Assembly (NCBI RefSeq): GCF_029222965.1
Contig: NZ_JARHUD010000002.1
Location: forward strand, 62,001 to 126,000
Reading direction: 5' to 3'
Origin: Aquibaculum arenosum
Lineage (GTDB): Bacteria; Pseudomonadota; Alphaproteobacteria; Kiloniellales; DSM-21159
Length of the DNA: 64,000 nt
In this document: positions 45,673 to 53,687 of the stretch, one piece after another
Layout of the letters: each line of letters begins with the position of its first letter
Numbering within the stretch: the stretch's first letter is position 1
Program-made: the position numbers and the translations under genes
The notes under the pieces: generated by a model
What the model saw: the letters and a program-made list of their open reading frames with translations, nothing else
The model's database searches: none
What the model was told of the DNA's origin: nothing

Positions 45673-45753
45673 GCTAGCCTCCTCGTATCCCAAGTGTTAC
45701 CCCCAAGGAAGTGGGGTCGCCAGCGCCCGAATCCAACGCCCTGTCGGTCGAAG

Positions 45754-46260
45754 TCACCCGCGACGCAGCTCGACAAATGGCGCCTCGGTCATCGCCGCCA
45801 GCTCGTCCGGGGTCAGACGGAACACCGTGTTCGGCGTTCCTGCCGCAGCCCAGATTTCTTCGAAGGTTTGTAGATCAGAATCGAGAAAGGTCACCGGGGG
45901 TTCCACATGGGCAATCGGCGGCACGCCACCGATGGCGAAGCCGGTGCGCTCACGCACAAAGGCCGCATTGGCGCGGCCGATTTCCTCCCCCAGCAAAGCG
46001 GCGAGACGGCTCTCATCCGCCTGATTGGCGCCGCTGACCACCGCCAGGACCGGGCGGTTACTGCTGCGTGCGCGGAAGATCAGCGACTTGGCAATCTGTG
46101 CCACCTCGCAGCCGATGGCGGCGGCCGCATCCTGGGCCGTGCGCGTGCCGGCGGGAAAGGTGCTGACCTCCAGGGACAGCCCCTTGGCTGCCAGCGCCTC
46201 TTGGACCCGGCGGGCAGCAGGCTGCAGGTCGCTCGCCGGATCGCTGCCGGCCTCGCTCAC
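45754..46260 (-). CDS. YbaK/EbsC-family aminoacyl-tRNA deacylase
   Basis: Stand-alone editing domain of 168 residues related to YbaK and ProX. VSTFPAGTRTAQDAAAAIGCEVAQIAKSLIFRA carries the conserved Lys (IAKSLIF), and FAIGGVPPIAHVEPPVTFLDSDL is the second family block. It probably clears a mischarged tRNA (Cys- or Ala-tRNA-Pro or another). Its start overlaps the proC stop by four bases. It belongs to a different subfamily from the ProXp-ala-like protein encoded at 19282-19824. Confidence 0.85.
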   Translation of the reverse strand: MSEAGSDPASDLQPAARRVQEALAAKGLSLEVSTFPAGTRTAQDAAAAIGCEVAQIAKSLIFRARSSNRPVLAVVSGANQADESRLAALLGEEIGRANAAFVRERTGFAIGGVPPIAHVEPPVTFLDSDLQTFEEIWAAAGTPNTVFRLTPDELAAMTEAPFVELRRG

Positions 46261-47078
46261 GACGCCAGTTCGCGGCTGCGCCGCGCCGCCGCCGCAATGG
46301 CGCGAGTCATCAGGGGCTGCAGACCATCCTCGGCCATCAGGACATTCAAGGCTTCCAGCGTGGTGCCGGCGGGGCTGGTCACGTTCTGACGCAGGGTTTC
46401 CGGCTCATCGCTCGAGCGATGCACTAGTTCTCCGGCACCGGCGACGGTCACCCGGGCCAGCCGGCGGGCAAGCTCCCGCGGCAGGCCCGCATCCTCGCCG
46501 GCCTTGGCAAGGCACTCGATCAGCAGGAACACATATGCCGGCCCGCCACCGGACAGGGCTGTGACAGCATCGAGCTGGCCTTCCTCTTCCGCCCAGGCCA
46601 CCTCCCCGACCGCGGAAAGCAGATCGGCTGCGGCCTGTGCCTGGCGCTCATCCACGCCCACTCCTGCCACCAGAACCGTCATGCCGCGGCCCACAGCAGC
46701 TGGCGTGTTGGGCATGGCGCGCACGATCCGGGCTTCCTGACCCAGCTTGCTGCGGAACCAGTCGATGGTCTTGCCCGCAGCAACCGAGATATAAAGGGTG
46801 TGCGGAGACGCCAACGTGGCCACTGCCGGCAGCGCCTCTTCCATCATCTGCGGCTTCACAGCCAGGAGAACCACTGCCGGCCGCAGGTCGGCGGGCAGAC
46901 TGCTGGCATCCTTGTGGTGCGTCACTCCGCGGGCCACAAAATCGGCCACGGCCTCGGCGCTCGGTTCGATCACATGCACCTGTGTCGGCGCCACGCCCTG
47001 CTCGAGCCAGCCCGCCAGGAGCGCACCGCCCATCTTGCCGCAGCCGAGCAGCAACAGCTCTCCATCAAGAGAAATCAT
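46257..47078 (-). CDS. proC: Pyrroline-5-carboxylate reductase
   Basis: Last step of proline synthesis. 273 residues with the NAD(P) motif LLLGCGKMGGALLAGWLE, the central AVKPQMMEEALP and MPNTPAAVGRGMTVL, and the C-terminal signature around DAVTALSGGGPAYVFLLIECLAKAGEDAGL. The gene is four bases behind ybjN and overlaps the YbaK gene, forming ybjN-proC-ybaK, a typical alphaproteobacterial series. Proline is also an osmolyte, in line with the other osmolyte genes of the window. Confidence 0.95.
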   Translation of the reverse strand: MISLDGELLLLGCGKMGGALLAGWLEQGVAPTQVHVIEPSAEAVADFVARGVTHHKDASSLPADLRPAVVLLAVKPQMMEEALPAVATLASPHTLYISVAAGKTIDWFRSKLGQEARIVRAMPNTPAAVGRGMTVLVAGVGVDERQAQAAADLLSAVGEVAWAEEEGQLDAVTALSGGGPAYVFLLIECLAKAGEDAGLPRELARRLARVTVAGAGELVHRSSDEPETLRQNVTSPAGTTLEALNVLMAEDGLQPLMTRAIAAAARRSRELAS

Positions 47079-47082
47079 ACCT

Positions 47083-47583
47083 TCAAGCCTCTCCCACCGT
47101 TTCCATCAGTGCAGCGTTCAGCGCGTCTCGCACGCTCTGGCCGCCCCATATCACCATCTGCAATGCCGGATAAAGCCGCTCGCACTCCTCGAGCGCGGTA
47201 TCCACCAGATCCTCGATCTGCTCCACGCTCGCTCCCGGCGTCCCGCGCAGGGGAATGGTGTGGCGGAACATCACCAGTTCCTCCTCCTCGCCGTAGTCGA
47301 AGTGCCCCAGCCAGAGCCGCTCATTCATCAAGCCGAGCAGTTCGTAGACGGCACGGCGGCGCGCCGCCGGCACCTTGCTGTCGATCTGGCAGGAGAGGTA
47401 CATGGCGCCCAGCTCGGCCTGCCAGACCGCGCAGATGGGATAGTCACCCCACCTGCCGGTCAGTTGCACCACCAACTCGCAGTCGCTCGAACGATCGTGG
47501 ATCAGGTCATTGGCGGCAGCCAATTCCTCAAAGAGGTCCAAGGGATTGTTGGAAAGGGGGGCATCCCCAGCGAGAAGACTCAT
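47083..47583 (-). CDS. YbjN domain-containing protein
   Basis: 166-residue soluble protein with the YbjN fold (LTGRWGDYPICAVWQAELGAMYLSCQIDSKVPAARRRAVYELLGLMNERLWLGHFDYGEEEELVMFRH pattern). The fold resembles type III secretion chaperones and is thought to bind proteins; no enzyme motif. First gene of the ybjN-proC-ybaK unit. The 198 bp upstream hold its promoter region and a small hairpin (CGCTAC-cagat-GTAGCG at about 47679-47695), otherwise nothing recognised. Confidence 0.82.
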   Translation of the reverse strand: MSLLAGDAPLSNNPLDLFEELAAANDLIHDRSSDCELVVQLTGRWGDYPICAVWQAELGAMYLSCQIDSKVPAARRRAVYELLGLMNERLWLGHFDYGEEEELVMFRHTIPLRGTPGASVEQIEDLVDTALEECERLYPALQMVIWGGQSVRDALNAALMETVGEA

Positions 47584-47781
47584 GTCAGCCTCCCGAAGTG
47601 CCGCGTGATGCGGCGAATGTTGGCACGTGCAGTCCTCGAAGGTTCCGCTCAGACGCGAAATATCGAGGCACAGCCCTGTAGGCGCTACCAGATGTAGCGT
47701 GCCAAATTGGATTCCTCAGTGCAACGCTTCTGTTGGTCTGCAGGGGCAGAGGCAATCTGATAGACTGAGCTGTTGGAAAAC

Positions 47782-48102
47782 CTAGGCCTCGCTGGGCGGG
47801 GGTTGGTCCTTGGAGGCGGAATGAGCCTTGGGCTTCGAAACGGCTTCGCCTTCCAGCGCGTCCAGGCGAGCCTCCAGCGCAGCCAGACGATCGGCTATGA
47901 CCTCCTGCTCTTCGCGCGCTTTCGCTGCCATGGCCTGCACCGCTTCGAACTCCTCGCGCGGCACCAGATCCATGTCGGCCAGGATACGTTCCAGCTGCGC
48001 GCGCACCCGGGCCTCGACCTCACCGCGCACGCCACTGGCGGCCCCAACGGCGCCGGAAAAGACTCGGGCGAAATCGTCGAAAATGGGATTGCGCGTTTGC
48101 AT
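47782..48102 (-). CDS. ubiK: Accessory factor UbiK / BMFP-family protein
   Basis: 106-residue coiled-coil protein of the membrane-fusogenic BMFP (YqiC/UbiK) family, which in E. coli is an accessory factor of ubiquinone synthesis. The start MQTRNPIFDDFARVFSGAVG is diagnostic, then an amphipathic helix and a coiled coil rich in Glu and Ala (VPREEFEAVQAMAAKAREEQ). The start at 48147 would add residues with no family match. Divergent from lgt over 117 bp. Fits with the long-chain prenyl synthase also present in the window. Confidence 0.85.
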   Translation of the reverse strand: MQTRNPIFDDFARVFSGAVGAASGVRGEVEARVRAQLERILADMDLVPREEFEAVQAMAAKAREEQEVIADRLAALEARLDALEGEAVSKPKAHSASKDQPPPSEA

Positions 48103-48219
48103 GATGGACCTCTCAAACCTGGGGCACGACTGGCGTCGTTGCCGCAAACTAGGCCGGCACGGCCTTTAACCGCAAGCAGGGAGGTTCTATAACGCGCCGG
48201 CACACTGGCGGAGCCTGCA

Positions 48220-49032
48220 ATGTTCGATCTCCCGACCCTGGCCGCGCTGACCTTCCCCCAGTTCGATCCTGTCGCCATCGAGCTGGGCCCACTGGCAATC
48301 CGCTGGTACGCCCTGGCCTATGTGGTCGGTTTGGTCACGGCCTGGCTCTACTGCCGCAAGTTGACCGACAGCACGCCGGCCAGGATCTCGCGCCAGGATT
48401 TTGACGACTTCCTGCTCTGGGCGACCCTCGGTGTGGTCCTCGGCGGGCGGCTGGGCTATGTGCTCTTCTACAATTTCGATTACTACGCAGCCCACCCGAT
48501 CGAGGCGCTCTACGTCTGGCAAGGTGGCATGGCGTTCCACGGGGGCTTCCTGGGTGTCGTGGTTGCGATTGTGCTCTTCGCGCGTTCGCGTGGCATCCCC
48601 CTGCTGGCGCTCAGCGATATCGTGGCCTGCGCCGCACCCATTGGCCTGTTCCTCGGACGCATTGCGAACTTCATCAATGGCGAACTCTACGGGCGCGTGA
48701 CCGACGTCCCCTGGGGCGTGATCTTTCCCTACGCCGGCTCCGAGCCCCGACATCCGAGCCAACTCTACCAGGCCGGACTGGAGGGATTGCTGCTCTTCCT
48801 GCTGCTCCTGGCCGCGGTGCTACTCGGCGCACAACGTCGCTTCGGCTTGCTGTCAGGGATGTTCCTGATCGGCTACGGCACGGCCCGGATCATCGGCGAG
48901 TTCTTCCGCGAGCCCGACGCTCACATCGGCTTCCTGCTTGCCGGCACCACCATGGGCCAGTGGCTGTCGGTGCCGATGGTGCTGGCAGGTGTGGCGCTGC
49001 TGATCTATGCGCGACGCCGCGCCGAGGCTTGA
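48220..49032 (+). CDS. lgt: Phosphatidylglycerol-prolipoprotein diacylglyceryl transferase
   Basis: First step of lipoprotein maturation, using phosphatidylglycerol. 270 residues, seven membrane segments, with HGGFLGVV carrying the essential His and the signature GRIANFINGELYGRVTDVPWG. Heads an lgt-MidA-pgeF series. A lipoprotein that would be its substrate is encoded at 52261-53163. Confidence 0.95.
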   Translation: MFDLPTLAALTFPQFDPVAIELGPLAIRWYALAYVVGLVTAWLYCRKLTDSTPARISRQDFDDFLLWATLGVVLGGRLGYVLFYNFDYYAAHPIEALYVWQGGMAFHGGFLGVVVAIVLFARSRGIPLLALSDIVACAAPIGLFLGRIANFINGELYGRVTDVPWGVIFPYAGSEPRHPSQLYQAGLEGLLLFLLLLAAVLLGAQRRFGLLSGMFLIGYGTARIIGEFFREPDAHIGFLLAGTTMGQWLSVPMVLAGVALLIYARRRAEA

Positions 49033-49039
49033 GGCAGAC

Positions 49040-50137
49040 GTGAGCGAGTCTGCGACCTTCGAGATGATTGCGCGTCACATCCGTGCCGAAGGGCCCATGA
49101 GCCTAGCCAACTACATGACGCTCGCGCTCACCCACCCGCAGGTGGGCTACTACGCCACGCGTGATCCCTTCGGCGCCGCCGGCGATTTCACCACCGCGCC
49201 GGAGATCAGCCAGGTCTTCGGTGAGCTGCTGGGTCTTTGGTGCGCCGAGCGTTGGCAGGCGATGGGCGAGCCCTCCCGAATCATGCTGGTGGAGCTGGGG
49301 CCGGGTCGCGGGACGTTAATGGCCGATGCGCTACGCGCCGCTGCCCTCCTGCCCGCCTTTCGCGCGGCCATCGACCTGCACCTGATCGAGAACAGCCCGA
49401 CGCTGCGGGAGGCACAAGCGCGTAGTCTTTCCCCCACGCAGGTGACTTGGCACGACACGCTCTCCGCTTTGCCGGAAGGGCCGCTGCTGCTGATCGCCAA
49501 CGAGTTCTTCGATGCCTTGCCCATCCGCCAGTTTCAGCGAACGGCTGTCGGCTGGGCGGAACGGCGCATCGGGCTCAGCCCCGATGGCCAATCGCTCTCC
49601 TGGGGCCTGGGCGCGTCCCTGCCTGCCATGCCCGAACTACCGCAGGAGGCACCGGAAGGGGCGATCCGCGAAATCTGCCCGGCGGCCCGGACCATCGTTG
49701 CGGACCTGGCGCGCCGGGTGAGCACCCATGGCGGGGCCGCGCTGATCGTCGACTACGGCTACACCGGCGGGTCGGCCGGCGACAGCCTGCAGGCGCTGCG
49801 CCACCACAGCCCGGACGATCCCCTCGCCCATCCGGGAGATGCCGACATCACCGCACATGTGGATTTCCAGGCGCTCGCTCAGGCCGCAGCCGCTGCCGGG
49901 GCGGAGGTCCACGGCCCTGTCGAGCAAGGCACCTTCCTGCGCGCCCTGGGCATCTGTGAACGCAGCGAAGCTCTCGCCGCCCAAGCCACCGCAGCGCAGC
50001 GGCGCAATCTGCTGGCGGCGCTGGAGCGCCTGACCTCTTCAGCGCAGATGGGTTCGCTCTTCAAGGCCTTGGCCTTCACGCCGAGAGCGGCGCCCGTCCC
50101 GGCCGGGTTTCCCCAGCCGCAGGAGATGCAGGCATGA
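49040..50137 (+). CDS. MidA/NDUFAF7-type SAM-dependent methyltransferase
   Basis: Class I methyltransferase of the DUF185/MidA family (365 residues). The mitochondrial orthologue NDUFAF7 methylates an Arg of complex I subunit NDUFS2. Family blocks: MSLANYMTLALTHPQVGYY, GDFTTAPEISQVFGELLGLW, SAM site LVELGPGRGTLMADALRA and NEFFDALPIRQF. GTG start eight bases after the lgt stop, with GAGG before it; an ATG inside lgt at 49007 is less likely. Position between lgt and pgeF is common in alphaproteobacteria. Confidence 0.88.
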   Translation: MSESATFEMIARHIRAEGPMSLANYMTLALTHPQVGYYATRDPFGAAGDFTTAPEISQVFGELLGLWCAERWQAMGEPSRIMLVELGPGRGTLMADALRAAALLPAFRAAIDLHLIENSPTLREAQARSLSPTQVTWHDTLSALPEGPLLLIANEFFDALPIRQFQRTAVGWAERRIGLSPDGQSLSWGLGASLPAMPELPQEAPEGAIREICPAARTIVADLARRVSTHGGAALIVDYGYTGGSAGDSLQALRHHSPDDPLAHPGDADITAHVDFQALAQAAAAAGAEVHGPVEQGTFLRALGICERSEALAAQATAAQRRNLLAALERLTSSAQMGSLFKALAFTPRAAPVPAGFPQPQEMQA

Positions 50138-50192
50138 TCCCCACCCGAAGCGGCTCTATGCCGCAAGGCGCTAGCGCGCTAGGTTTTCTGCC

Positions 50193-50957
50193 ATGCTGAC
50201 CATTGGACCCTTCAACGCCGTCGCCGGCCTACGCCACGCCTTCTTCACCCGGGAAGGTGGAGTGAGTCAGGGAATCTATGCCTCCCTCAACTGCGGGCCC
50301 GGCAGCAAAGACAATCCCGATGATGTGGCGGAGAACCGCCGGCGCGCCGCTGCGGGACTCGGCCTGGAAGCGGACCGTCTGCTCACCTGCTATCAGGTGC
50401 ATTCGCCCGACGTGGTGACGGTGGCCGAATCCTGGGGCGCAACAGATCGGCCAAAAGCGGACGGCCTGGTGACCGCCACCCCCGGACTGGCGCTGGGCAT
50501 CCTCACCGCCGACTGCGCGCCCGTACTGCTTGCCGATGCCCGGACCGGAGTGATCGGCGCGGCGCACGCCGGCTGGAAAGGCGCGCTGGGCGGCGTTCTG
50601 GAAGCGACGGTCGACGCCATGGAAGCCCTCGGCGCCCGCCGTGACGCCATCATCGCCGGCATCGGCCCCTGCATCGCGCAGCGCTCCTACGAGGTCGGCC
50701 CGGATTTTCCCGCACCCTTCCTGGCTCAGGGGGAGGAGAACCGCGATCTCTTTCGCCCCGGGGCCGGCGACCGGCTGCATTTCGATCTCAAGGGCTACGT
50801 TGCCCGCCGCCTCCACCGCGCCGGCTTGCGCCAGGTACAGCCCCTGCCCTGCGATACCTGCAGCGAGGAAGAGCGCTTTTTCAGCTATCGCCGCGCCTGC
50901 CAGCGTGGCGAGCCGGATTACGGCCGCCAGCTATCGGCCATCGCGCTGACCGCCTGA
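50193..50957 (+). CDS. pgeF: Peptidoglycan editing factor PgeF (YfiH/laccase-domain family)
   Basis: YfiH-family protein of 254 residues. Zinc-site residues appear in CYQVHSPDVV (His), LTADCAPVLLAD (Cys) and GAAHAGWKGALGG (His), with IGPCIAQRSYEVG later. In E. coli the protein removes misincorporated Ser-containing muropeptide precursors; others in the family act as multicopper oxidases or purine nucleoside enzymes. The usual MidA neighbour. Confidence 0.88.
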   Translation: MLTIGPFNAVAGLRHAFFTREGGVSQGIYASLNCGPGSKDNPDDVAENRRRAAAGLGLEADRLLTCYQVHSPDVVTVAESWGATDRPKADGLVTATPGLALGILTADCAPVLLADARTGVIGAAHAGWKGALGGVLEATVDAMEALGARRDAIIAGIGPCIAQRSYEVGPDFPAPFLAQGEENRDLFRPGAGDRLHFDLKGYVARRLHRAGLRQVQPLPCDTCSEEERFFSYRRACQRGEPDYGRQLSAIALTA

Positions 50958-50992
50958 TCCAACCACCCAGCCAACATCGAGGACCCTGCAGC

Positions 50993-52144
50993 ATGCCTTT
51001 ACACTTCAGCACCGAGGAGTTTGCCGAGCGTCGGCGTCGCTGCTGCGCGGCCATGGCTGACGAAGGGCTGGATGGCCTGCTGATCTTTCGCCAGGAATCG
51101 ATGTACTGGCTCACCGGCTACGACACATTCGGCTACGTCTGGTTCCAGTGCCTCTTCCTGCGCACCGATGGCGAACTGGTGCTGCTGACCCGCGCGCCCG
51201 ACCTGCGCCAGGCACAACAGACCTCCTGCATCCCAGACATTCGCATTTGGGTCGACCTGCCTGATGCGGAGCCGACACGCGACCTGCGCGCGATTCTCGA
51301 AGAAAAGGGCATGCAGGCAAAGCGCCTCGGTGTGGAGTACGAGAGCTATGGGCTCAACGGCCGCAACGCGAAGCGGCTCGATGCCATCCTTTCCGATTTT
51401 GCCGCCCTGGAGGACGCCTCCTTCCTCATCAGCCGGCTGCGCGTGGTGAAAAGCCCGGCCGAGATCGAGTACGCGCGCAAGGCCGGCGCGCTCACGGACG
51501 CCGCGTATGAAGCCGCCGTGGCCGAAGCCGGTCCGGGCGCCTTCGAGGGCGACATTCTGGCCGCCATGCACAGCGCCATCTTTCGCCGCGGCGGCGACGA
51601 TCCCTCCAACGAGTTCGTCATCGGCTCTGGCCAGCAGGCCCTGCTCTGCCGTTACCACAGTGGCCGGCGCCACCTGGACGCCAACGATCAGCTGACCTTG
51701 GAGTGGGCCGGCACCTACCGCCACTACCACGCAGCCGCCATGAACACCTTCATCATTGGCGACGTCCCGCCGCAACAGGTGGAGATGCACGCCGTCGCCC
51801 GGGACGCCCTGCTGGCGGTCGAGGCTGAGCTGCGTCCGGGCCGCACAGCCGGCGAATCTTTCGATGCACACAGTCGCGTGCTCGATACCGCCGGCTACAA
51901 GCAGCACCGCATGAACGCCTGCGGCTATTCCCAGGGCACCACCTTCGCGCCGAACTGGATGGACTGGCCGATGCTCTATCACGCCAACCCGGTGGAGTTG
52001 CGGCCCGGCATGACCTTCTTCGTGCACATCATCATCTTCGACAGCGAGCGGGGCCTCGCCATGACCCTGGGCCGCAGCAGCATGATCGGAGACTCCGGTG
52101 CGGAGCCCCTGTCGCGCATGCCCTTGGATCTGGTTCGTCTTTGA
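50993..52144 (+). CDS. M24-fold creatinase/DoeA-like hydrolase without the metal site
   Basis: 383-residue two-domain pita-bread protein (creatinase N-terminal domain about 1-150, M24 domain about 160-380). The five metal ligands of Xaa-Pro peptidases are all changed: the segment that should hold two Asp reads LEWAGTYRHYHAAAMNTF, the HG-x-GH site reads GYSQGTTFAPNW, and the Glu positions read FFVHIIIF and LGRSSM. This is the state seen in metal-free relatives such as ectoine hydrolase DoeA/EutD and creatinase. It probably hydrolyses a small amide or amidine rather than peptides; an osmolyte is an attractive guess. Its C-terminus is followed by the micro-ORF/lipoprotein pair. Confidence 0.75.
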   Translation: MPLHFSTEEFAERRRRCCAAMADEGLDGLLIFRQESMYWLTGYDTFGYVWFQCLFLRTDGELVLLTRAPDLRQAQQTSCIPDIRIWVDLPDAEPTRDLRAILEEKGMQAKRLGVEYESYGLNGRNAKRLDAILSDFAALEDASFLISRLRVVKSPAEIEYARKAGALTDAAYEAAVAEAGPGAFEGDILAAMHSAIFRRGGDDPSNEFVIGSGQQALLCRYHSGRRHLDANDQLTLEWAGTYRHYHAAAMNTFIIGDVPPQQVEMHAVARDALLAVEAELRPGRTAGESFDAHSRVLDTAGYKQHRMNACGYSQGTTFAPNWMDWPMLYHANPVELRPGMTFFVHIIIFDSERGLAMTLGRSSMIGDSGAEPLSRMPLDLVRL

Positions 52145-52195
52145 GCGATCAAGGGCTGGTCATGCTGCACAGCAAAACCCGGGAGGCCACGCCAC

Positions 52196-52264
52196 GTGCC
52201 CTACATGATCATCTTTCTCTTCGCACTCTTTCTGGGCGTGCTGGCCACCTGCGTCATGGCGTGA
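52196..52264 (+). CDS. 22-residue hydrophobic micro-ORF coupled to a lipoprotein gene
   Basis: GTG-initiated frame of 22 residues: a short start (MPYM), one hydrophobic helix (IIFLFALFLGVLA) and the end TCVMA. A GGGAGG ribosome site ends nine bases before the GTG; an ATG three codons in is also possible. The last codons overlap the next start as GTGA, so ribosomes finishing here could start the lipoprotein. The product would be a single-pass membrane peptide or simply a leader for coupling. No homologue is known to me. Confidence 0.5.
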   Translation: MPYMIIFLFALFLGVLATCVMA

Positions 52265-53163
52265 AAAGCCCCCTACTGGCCAGTCTGGTGCTGATAGCCT
52301 TAACGCTGACCGCTTGCGGCCCTGTGCCGCGCCCCTTTCACCAGGACGATAAGGTCTCCATCGACCTGCGCGCGCCCTCGACCCGCTCACCCTTGAGGGT
52401 GAGCGCCCCTGAAGGCGATGCACCCGGCAATCCCCGGCGCTTCGCCTTGCACTTTGCGGAGAATCTTCTCGAACGGGGAATCGCAGCAGAGCCCGATTGG
52501 TTCAGCCTGAGCGGCGCCCCGCCCTTGGAGATCAGGCGCATGACGGGCACCGCCAGCGTGGGCGCCGCCAATGACGGCAACGAGCGCGTGGAACTGGCCT
52601 GGCGCCTCCTGTCGCCGGATGGCCGCGAGACACCGCTTGCTCCAACGCAGCTGTTGCTGCCGGCCGGAGCCTGGGAAAGTGGCGACGAGGACAGCCTTGC
52701 CGATGCCGCAGAGATCAGCGCTGCCTCCGTTGCACGTGCCCTGGGCGCGATGCCCGGTCTCGAACGCTCGTCGGATGCAGCGCCAAACCAGCGTCTGGTG
52801 CTGCTGCCGATCGAGGGCGCTCCGGGCGACGGGGCGGAGAGCCTGGAGCGCGCCATCCTGCGCGCGCTGGGTGAACGCGACGTGCCCCTGGCCGCCCTGC
52901 CGGAGGAGCAGGACCTGCTGCTCTGGTGCGAGGTGGCCGTCAGCGAACCGCGCGGTCCCTGGCAGTACGTCGAGATCCGCTGGCGGCTGGAGCGCGCGGC
53001 AGACTTCAGCGAGATCGGGACGGTGACCCAGGAGAATCGTGTGCCCATGAACAGCCTGGTCGGCCCCTGGCGCGATGCGGCCGTTCATATAGCCGAGGCA
53101 GCCGCCGATGGCATCACCGATTTGCTACTCCAGGCCGGCCTGAGTGCGCCGGATCAGCCCTGA
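52261..53163 (+). CDS. Putative lipoprotein of unknown function
   Basis: 300-residue exported protein with a lipobox: MKSPLLASLVLIALTLTACG, cleavage before Cys19 or so. The mature part has no family I recognise; its later half (QRLVLLPIEGAPGDGAESLERAILRALGERDVPL) suggests an alpha/beta fold like small outer-membrane-associated proteins. The GTG start overlaps the micro-ORF stop and places the lipobox correctly; the open frame upstream to 52141 would destroy the signal peptide. 80 bp before the PAS_5 gene. Confidence 0.7.
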   Translation: MKSPLLASLVLIALTLTACGPVPRPFHQDDKVSIDLRAPSTRSPLRVSAPEGDAPGNPRRFALHFAENLLERGIAAEPDWFSLSGAPPLEIRRMTGTASVGAANDGNERVELAWRLLSPDGRETPLAPTQLLLPAGAWESGDEDSLADAAEISAASVARALGAMPGLERSSDAAPNQRLVLLPIEGAPGDGAESLERAILRALGERDVPLAALPEEQDLLLWCEVAVSEPRGPWQYVEIRWRLERAADFSEIGTVTQENRVPMNSLVGPWRDAAVHIAEAAADGITDLLLQAGLSAPDQP

Positions 53164-53243
53164 GTGGAGGTGCCAGACAGTGGAAACGTCTTGGCAGGAC
53201 TCCCGGATTGTGATTCACCTGTGCGCAGCGACGTGGGGAGACA

Positions 53244-53687
53244 ATGAGTAACAGCAACCTGGCCCTGATCCTGCGCCATCCGGCGCTCAAGGAATTGTAC
53301 CGTAAGTGGATCGCGCTGTGCGGGGATGGCGAGTTCCCGCTGGCCACCGACCTCGACCCCGCCAGCCTGCGCCCCTGGCTGGACCACCTGGTCTTGATCC
53401 GTATCGAGAACGGGGACTTCGTCTACGGCTACTACAGCCCGAGCTACGCCGAGACCTTCGACGGCGACCGGGTCGGCCAATCCATCGACGCGCTTCCGGA
53501 CCCACAGCGTGCCCTGCTGCGCAAAGAGTACGAGCAGGTGCGTGAAGACCGCCTGCCAGTCAGCCGCACCTATACAGCATCCTTCGGCGCAGAAGAGCAG
53601 ACCTGGGAACGCCTCGTGTTACCGTTCTTCGCGCCGGACGGCGAGGTGGTCAAACTTCTGGTCGCAGCGTACAGGTTAGAATCATGA
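53244..53687 (+). CDS. PAS_5-type PAS domain protein
   Basis: 147 residues forming one PAS domain of the alphaproteobacterial PAS_5 type: [43 protein letters not shown] at the start, the central [21 protein letters not shown] and the closing [19 protein letters not shown]. No output domain, so it would act through a partner. The stop overlaps the ftsK-like start by four bases (ATGA), making the translocase the obvious candidate partner. Confidence 0.8.
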   Translation: MSNSNLALILRHPALKELYRKWIALCGDGEFPLATDLDPASLRPWLDHLVLIRIENGDFVYGYYSPSYAETFDGDRVGQSIDALPDPQRALLRKEYEQVREDRLPVSRTYTASFGAEEQTWERLVLPFFAPDGEVVKLLVAAYRLES

